Source: Legionella sp. (GTDB lineage Bacteria; Pseudomonadota; Gammaproteobacteria; Legionellales; Legionellaceae). From it: 15,597 bases of DNA. Shown piece by piece: positions 13,868 through 15,597 of the stretch (position 1 is its first letter; every line of letters starts with the position of its first letter). The notes beneath the pieces were generated by a model, which was given only the letters and a program-made list of their open reading frames with translations, had not been told where the DNA came from and did no database searches. The stretch spans positions 1 through 15,597 of the forward strand of contig SCSO01000271.1 of the NCBI GenBank assembly GCA_004297865.1, read 5' to 3'. Made by a program: the position numbers and the translations under genes.

Positions 13868-15304
13868 ATGACGACTACTCTTTATCCGGTAATTCTCGCC
13901 GGTGGTTCAGGAACGCGCCTGTGGCCTTTATCGCGCCAAAATTTTCCTAAACAATTTTTACGTTTGAATGGGGAATTTTCCCTTTTGCAGCAAACTATGC
14001 AAAGGGTTTGTCAATTAGCTAACCAACATACCCTAATCGTCAGTAATGACGCGCATTATTTCCTGTGTCAGGAACAATTACAGGACTTTCCAGCGGCAAG
14101 TACTTATCTTTTAGAGCCCTGCGCCCGTAATACTGCCCCAGCAATTGCTTGTGCAGCACATCATTTAGTACGGACAGTAGGTCGTGATGCCGTGATGTTG
14201 GTATTGCCTTCTGATCACTGGATTGCCGATGATAAAGAGTGGCTTAAAGCCATGCAGCTCGGGGCCGAATTTGCCTCCGCACAAGAAGCTATTATTACTT
14301 TTGGTATTCAACCAGATAGTCCGAAAACGGGTTATGGTTATATTGAAGCCGGATCTGCATTAAGTCCGTCGGTCCAGCAAGTCATTAGTTTTAGAGAAAA
14401 GCCTAGTGCCCAACTTGCCGCCGAATTTATAGACTGTGGTAATTATTATTGGAATAGCGGCATGTTTGTTTGTCGTGCCGGAGTCTATCTCGATGAATTA
14501 GAAAAATACGAAAACAGCATTTATCAATCCAGTTTGCAGGCCTTAACCCAAGCGCATGAGCATAATGACTTTTTACGCTTAGACATGGACCATTTCGCTC
14601 TTTGCAAAAATGAATCCATTGATTATGCGGTGATGGAAAGAACCGACAAAGCCGTAGTCATCCCTGTTTCTATGCAATGGAGTGATCTAGGCTGTTGGAC
14701 TGCCGTAGCTGACGCCAATCAACAAGACGAAAAGGGCAATACCTTATCGGGTAAAGTGGTGGCTCAAGATAGCAGTAATTGTCTTATCACCAGTGAAGAT
14801 ATTCTGGTGACTGCTATAGGAATTCAGGATCAAATCATCGTAGCCACGCGTGATGCGCTTTTAGTCGCGGATAAACGCTACTCCCAACAAGTTAAAGATT
14901 TAGTCACTAAGCTACGTGAAGATCATCATTCATTAACCCAAGATCATCAACGTGTCTCACGTCCTTGGGGATATTATGAAATTTTGGCCGAAGGAGTAGA
15001 GTTTAAAGTGAAACGTTTAATGGTCAAACCTGGCGCTAAACTTTCCCTCCAAATGCATCAACATCGTGCCGAACATTGGGTGGTTGTTGCAGGCGTTGCT
15101 GAAGTGGTGAATGGTCAGGAGCATTTTCATTTAAACGTCAATCAATCCACTTATATTCCCCAACAAACCCGACATCGTTTAGCGAATCCAGGAACTGAGC
15201 CTTTGTATGTAATTGAAGTACAAAGCGGGGCTTATTTGGGTGAGGATGATATTCAGCGTTTTGATGATATTTATGCTCGAAGTGGGGTTGGGGAAGCCGT
15301 CTAA
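13868..15304 (+). CDS. manC: mannose-1-phosphate guanylyltransferase / mannose-6-phosphate isomerase (bifunctional)
   Basis: Produces GDP-mannose for surface polysaccharides: it interconverts fructose-6-phosphate and mannose-6-phosphate, and joins mannose-1-phosphate to GMP from GTP. The 478 residues match the AlgA/CpsB/ManC bifunctional type. The N-terminal pyrophosphorylase domain (about 1-345) has LAGGSGTRLWPLSRQNFPKQ (10-29), EPCARNTAPAIA (83-94), LPSDHWI (113-119), GYGYIE (155-160), FREKPS (175-180) and YYWNSGMF (193-200). The C-terminal cupin isomerase domain (about 362-470) has PWGYYE (366-371), the metal-site region SLQMHQHRAEHWVVVAG (393-409) and STYIPQQTRHRLANPG (427-442). The ribosome site GGAAGGA is unusually close to the ATG. 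The phosphomannomutase (ManB) needed between the two reactions is not in the window. It may be called algA, cpsB or xanB elsewhere. Confidence 0.95.
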   Translation: MTTTLYPVILAGGSGTRLWPLSRQNFPKQFLRLNGEFSLLQQTMQRVCQLANQHTLIVSNDAHYFLCQEQLQDFPAASTYLLEPCARNTAPAIACAAHHLVRTVGRDAVMLVLPSDHWIADDKEWLKAMQLGAEFASAQEAIITFGIQPDSPKTGYGYIEAGSALSPSVQQVISFREKPSAQLAAEFIDCGNYYWNSGMFVCRAGVYLDELEKYENSIYQSSLQALTQAHEHNDFLRLDMDHFALCKNESIDYAVMERTDKAVVIPVSMQWSDLGCWTAVADANQQDEKGNTLSGKVVAQDSSNCLITSEDILVTAIGIQDQIIVATRDALLVADKRYSQQVKDLVTKLREDHHSLTQDHQRVSRPWGYYEILAEGVEFKVKRLMVKPGAKLSLQMHQHRAEHWVVVAGVAEVVNGQEHFHLNVNQSTYIPQQTRHRLANPGTEPLYVIEVQSGAYLGEDDIQRFDDIYARSGVGEAV

Positions 15305-15522
15305 ACTTTTATATTCACGTCTATTTGCCGCTTAAAACTCTGTTTATCATACCCGCCAAGGGTAATCCCTCTTTGTTGGGTCATGAGCCAACCAAAGAGG
15401 GACTTCTAATTAAAGATGCAAATTTTTTATCAAAATTGTAAATTTCCCAGCACTTTTCTTGTCTTTAAAATGCGTGCTATGGTATAAAAAAGAACATTCA
15501 AGGCTTTTTTGCTATTATTTAA
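15305..15522. other. non-coding stretch after manC
   Basis: Apart from the hairpin at 15366-15402, I see no open frame with a ribosome site, RNA gene or convincing promoter here. The stretch at 15411-15520 is AT-rich. AAAAAAG (15486-15492) and CTTTTTT (15504-15510) can pair, but the stem is weak. Confidence 0.5.
15366..15402. repeat. compound hairpin downstream of manC containing a degenerate repeat core
   Basis: Outer arms TCCCTCTTTG (15366-15375) and CAAAGAGGGA (15393-15402) pair perfectly. Between them, TTGGGTCATGAGCCAA (15376-15391) differs by one base from the palindromic core of the element at 15523-15592. It lies about 60 bases after the manC stop and may terminate its transcript as a long hairpin, though no T-tract follows. 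Confidence 0.65.
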
Positions 15523-15592
15523 GTAGGTTGGGTCATGACCCAACAAACATCTCAGCCAATTCAAATATATGTTGGGTCATGACCCAAACTAC
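15523..15592. repeat. GTAG-bordered inverted pair with TTGGGTCATGACCCAA cores (BIME-like)
   Basis: Two 23-base arms, 15523-15545 and 15570-15592, are inverted relative to each other with one mismatch and a 24-base spacer. Each holds the fully self-complementary TTGGGTCATGACCCAA. The outer GTAGGTTGGG and inner CCCAACA ends are the same as in the element at 3255-3317, and only the centre differs (TCATGA instead of CTGTAAAG). It lies in the non-coding right edge; its position relative to the next gene cannot be seen. Confidence 0.85.
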
Positions 15593-15597
15593 TAGGG

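Overview
The window looks like chromosomal DNA of a gammaproteobacterium, most plausibly in or near the Legionellales (Legionella/Coxiella/Berkiella-type bacteria). The evidence is the gene content and order (rppH-ptsP, metG-rnfB-nth, AnsA and GlmU close to the E. coli proteins as I recall them), the AT-leaning composition, and several unrecognised proteins with acidic or low-complexity tails set among housekeeping genes. The taxonomic placement is inference; no rRNA or other marker gene is present.

Layout. Bases 1-2113 carry rppH and ptsP on the minus strand; ptsP runs off the left edge. Divergent to them is ansA (2251-3258, +). It converges on an unrecognised gene (3320-4375, -), with a GTAG-bordered inverted repeat filling the gap. 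glmU (4496-5872, +) converges on an integral membrane protein (5935-7212, -) that reads as two VUT/YhhQ-like units in tandem; a long palindrome again fills the gap. Bases 7373-12040 are all minus strand: the compact operon metG-rnfB-nth (stop/start overlaps), followed downstream by an unrecognised membrane-associated protein (7373-9067). Next come a Gly/Ala-repeat membrane protein (12156-12971, -) with its own promoter and intrinsic terminator, and queC (13101-13781, -). queC is divergent from a bifunctional GDP-mannose/mannose-6-phosphate enzyme (13868-15304, +). The right edge holds repeat elements only.

How the genes work together. There is no single pathway. The recognisable genes serve mRNA decay (RppH), nitrogen-PTS signalling (PtsP), asparagine use (AnsA), cell-wall precursor synthesis (GlmU), translation (MetG), base-excision repair (Nth), electron transfer (RnfB), queuosine synthesis (QueC, possibly the VUT-like transporter) and GDP-mannose supply for surface glycans (ManC).

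The most interesting signals are: (i) GTAG-bordered palindromes of at least two core types at both convergent junctions and at the right edge, resembling REP/BIME elements mobilised by RAYT transposases, one of which supplies the ansA stop codon; (ii) a transporter that is an internal duplication; (iii) a lone RnfB without its membrane anchor, between metG and nth where other gammaproteobacteria carry a full rnf operon; (iv) three unrecognised proteins with disordered or repetitive C-termini, which could be secreted effectors (inference only).
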